A stretch of DNA of 64,000 bases from Methylophilaceae bacterium (GTDB lineage Bacteria > Pseudomonadota > Gammaproteobacteria > Burkholderiales > Methylophilaceae), in NCBI GenBank assembly GCA_018398995.1, contig CP073759.1, positions 124,001 through 188,000 on the forward strand. The letters are read 5' to 3'. The first letter of the stretch is position 1; every line of letters begins with the position of its first letter. Shown one piece after another: positions 63,202-64,000 of the stretch. The notes below the pieces were generated by a model. The model saw only the letters and a program-made list of their open reading frames with translations. It did not search any database and was not told the DNA's origin. Made by a program: the position numbers and the translations under genes.

Positions 63202-64000
63202 TTAGCGCTCGAACGCCTTTAAGATCTCTTTTATCAATTCAACGCGATGGTTGATATTGCCAAGCTGGACAGATATTCTTAATTTTTCGGGCCCGTTCAT
63301 GCGGCAGCGTTTATCGCGCTGTAACAAATGAATCAATTTCATAGGATCAATATCGGCTTTGGGATTAAATTGCAATTGAATGGCCGCATCCGAGGCATCA
63401 ATTTTGACAATACCCAACGGTTTTGCCGCAATACGTAAGCGATGGCAAGCCATGAGGGCTTCTCCAGGCTCGGGCAATAAACCGAAGCGGTCTATTAACT
63501 CTTCTTGCATTTCATCTAAGGCTTCATCATCGTCGCAATTGGCTAGGCGCTTATAAATGACTAAGCGTTCATGAATATCTGGGCAATAATTGGACGGCAA
63601 TAATGCTGGTGTATGTAAATTAATTTCGGTTGTGACACCCAATGGCGCATCTAAATCAGGCTCATTACCTGCTTTTAATTGTTTCACCGCGTGGTTGAGC
63701 ATATCCGAATAAAGGCTAAATCCAATCTCCTGCATTTCGCCACTTTGGCTATCACCTAGCAGCTCGCCAGCGCCACGAATTTCTAAATCATGCATGGCAA
63801 GATGAAAGCCAGCGCCCAAGTCTTCTAGTAATTGAATCGCATCTAAGCGTTTTTGTGCTTGTGGCGTGATTTTACGGTGCGGATCGGTTAATAAATAAGC
63901 ATACGCTTGGTGGTGACTGCGCCCTACACGTCCTCTTAATTGATGCAATTGCGCCAAACCAAACATATCGGCTTTATTCATGATAATCGTGTTGGCGGAT
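63202..64000 (-). CDS. mfd: Transcription-repair coupling factor, C-terminal part (cut by window edge)
   Basis: Mfd is an ATP-driven translocase that removes stalled RNA polymerase and recruits UvrA. The part here starts within the second RecA-like lobe (SANTIIMNKADMFGLAQLHQLRGRVGRSHHQAYAYLL, running from the window edge), through DLEIRGAGELLGDSQSGEMQEIGFSLYSDML, and includes the complete C-terminal TRCF domain (YKRLANCDDDEALDEMQEELIDRFGLLPEP). It ends LIKEILKAFER. The N-terminal UvrB-like and RNA-polymerase-binding regions lie beyond base 64000. No irregularity is seen. Confidence 0.95.
   Translation of the reverse strand, partial: SANTIIMNKADMFGLAQLHQLRGRVGRSHHQAYAYLLTDPHRKITPQAQKRLDAIQLLEDLGAGFHLAMHDLEIRGAGELLGDSQSGEMQEIGFSLYSDMLNHAVKQLKAGNEPDLDAPLGVTTEINLHTPALLPSNYCPDIHERLVIYKRLANCDDDEALDEMQEELIDRFGLLPEPGEALMACHRLRIAAKPLGIVKIDASDAAIQLQFNPKADIDPMKLIHLLQRDKRCRMNGPEKLRISVQLGNINHRVELIKEILKAFER

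Overview
The window is a dense, AT-leaning stretch of a bacterial chromosome, almost entirely protein coding. Gene content and order point to a betaproteobacterium. The supporting signs are leuCDB-asd-fimV-truA-trpF-trpB in one direction, EarP next to an arginine-type EF-P, the yhdP-nitrilase-tldD order, an AddB-like/UvrD-like pair, and CimA beside arg genes. My best guess is Methylophilaceae (Methylotenera-like), from overall resemblance and base composition; this is inference. No rRNA or tRNA gene and no CRISPR array was seen.

Layout. 1-10950 (minus strand): a biosynthetic run read right to left, leuC, leuD, leuB, ppnP, yajQ, a tiny entericidin-like lipoprotein, asd, fimV, a CbiQ-like membrane protein, truA, trpF and trpB (cut by the window edge). 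11084-16868: an XRE/MmyB-type regulator facing cimA, argG, argF and argD. 16993-24781: a small membrane protein, an EamA transporter, a NarL-type two-component pair, dhaL-dhaK without dhaM, and glnE. 24860-29724: acs, then an orphan integron-type gene cassette with its attC site, a repeat-filled non-coding stretch, and small accessory genes (cupin, DUF5710, tag, a monooxygenase-like protein).

29730-38059 (minus strand): nine tightly packed genes. An OmpR-type response regulator and a sensor kinase are followed by a seven-gene lipid-modification cluster: FAD oxidoreductase, DUF1365, CFA-synthase-like methyltransferase, chalcone-isomerase-like protein, MFS carrier, DUF3833 lipoprotein and SDR. 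From family knowledge, such clusters are tied to membrane fatty-acid modification and singlet-oxygen responses, usually under an ECF sigma/ChrR switch. Here a two-component system occupies that position.

38142-49019: prfC, ychJ-like, a hypothetical gene, an ABC-F ATPase, yhdP, a nitrilase-family gene and tldD. 49091-49356: a Lys/Ala/Pro-rich tail and a DUF2934 domain in two frames, joined by a run of seven A. 49427-51160: efp and earP. 51256-53063: four small genes with Cys-rich metal-handling features. Then a BFD-like ferredoxin, greB, a two-gene AddAB-like recombination pair (54712-60920), a MscS-type channel, a VTT-domain membrane protein, an NTF2-like protein and the 3' part of mfd.

The most unusual items are the lone attC cassette downstream of acs, the two-component-linked fatty-acid cluster, the A7 frame break in the DUF2934 gene, and a 114-base nested palindrome at 27711-27824.
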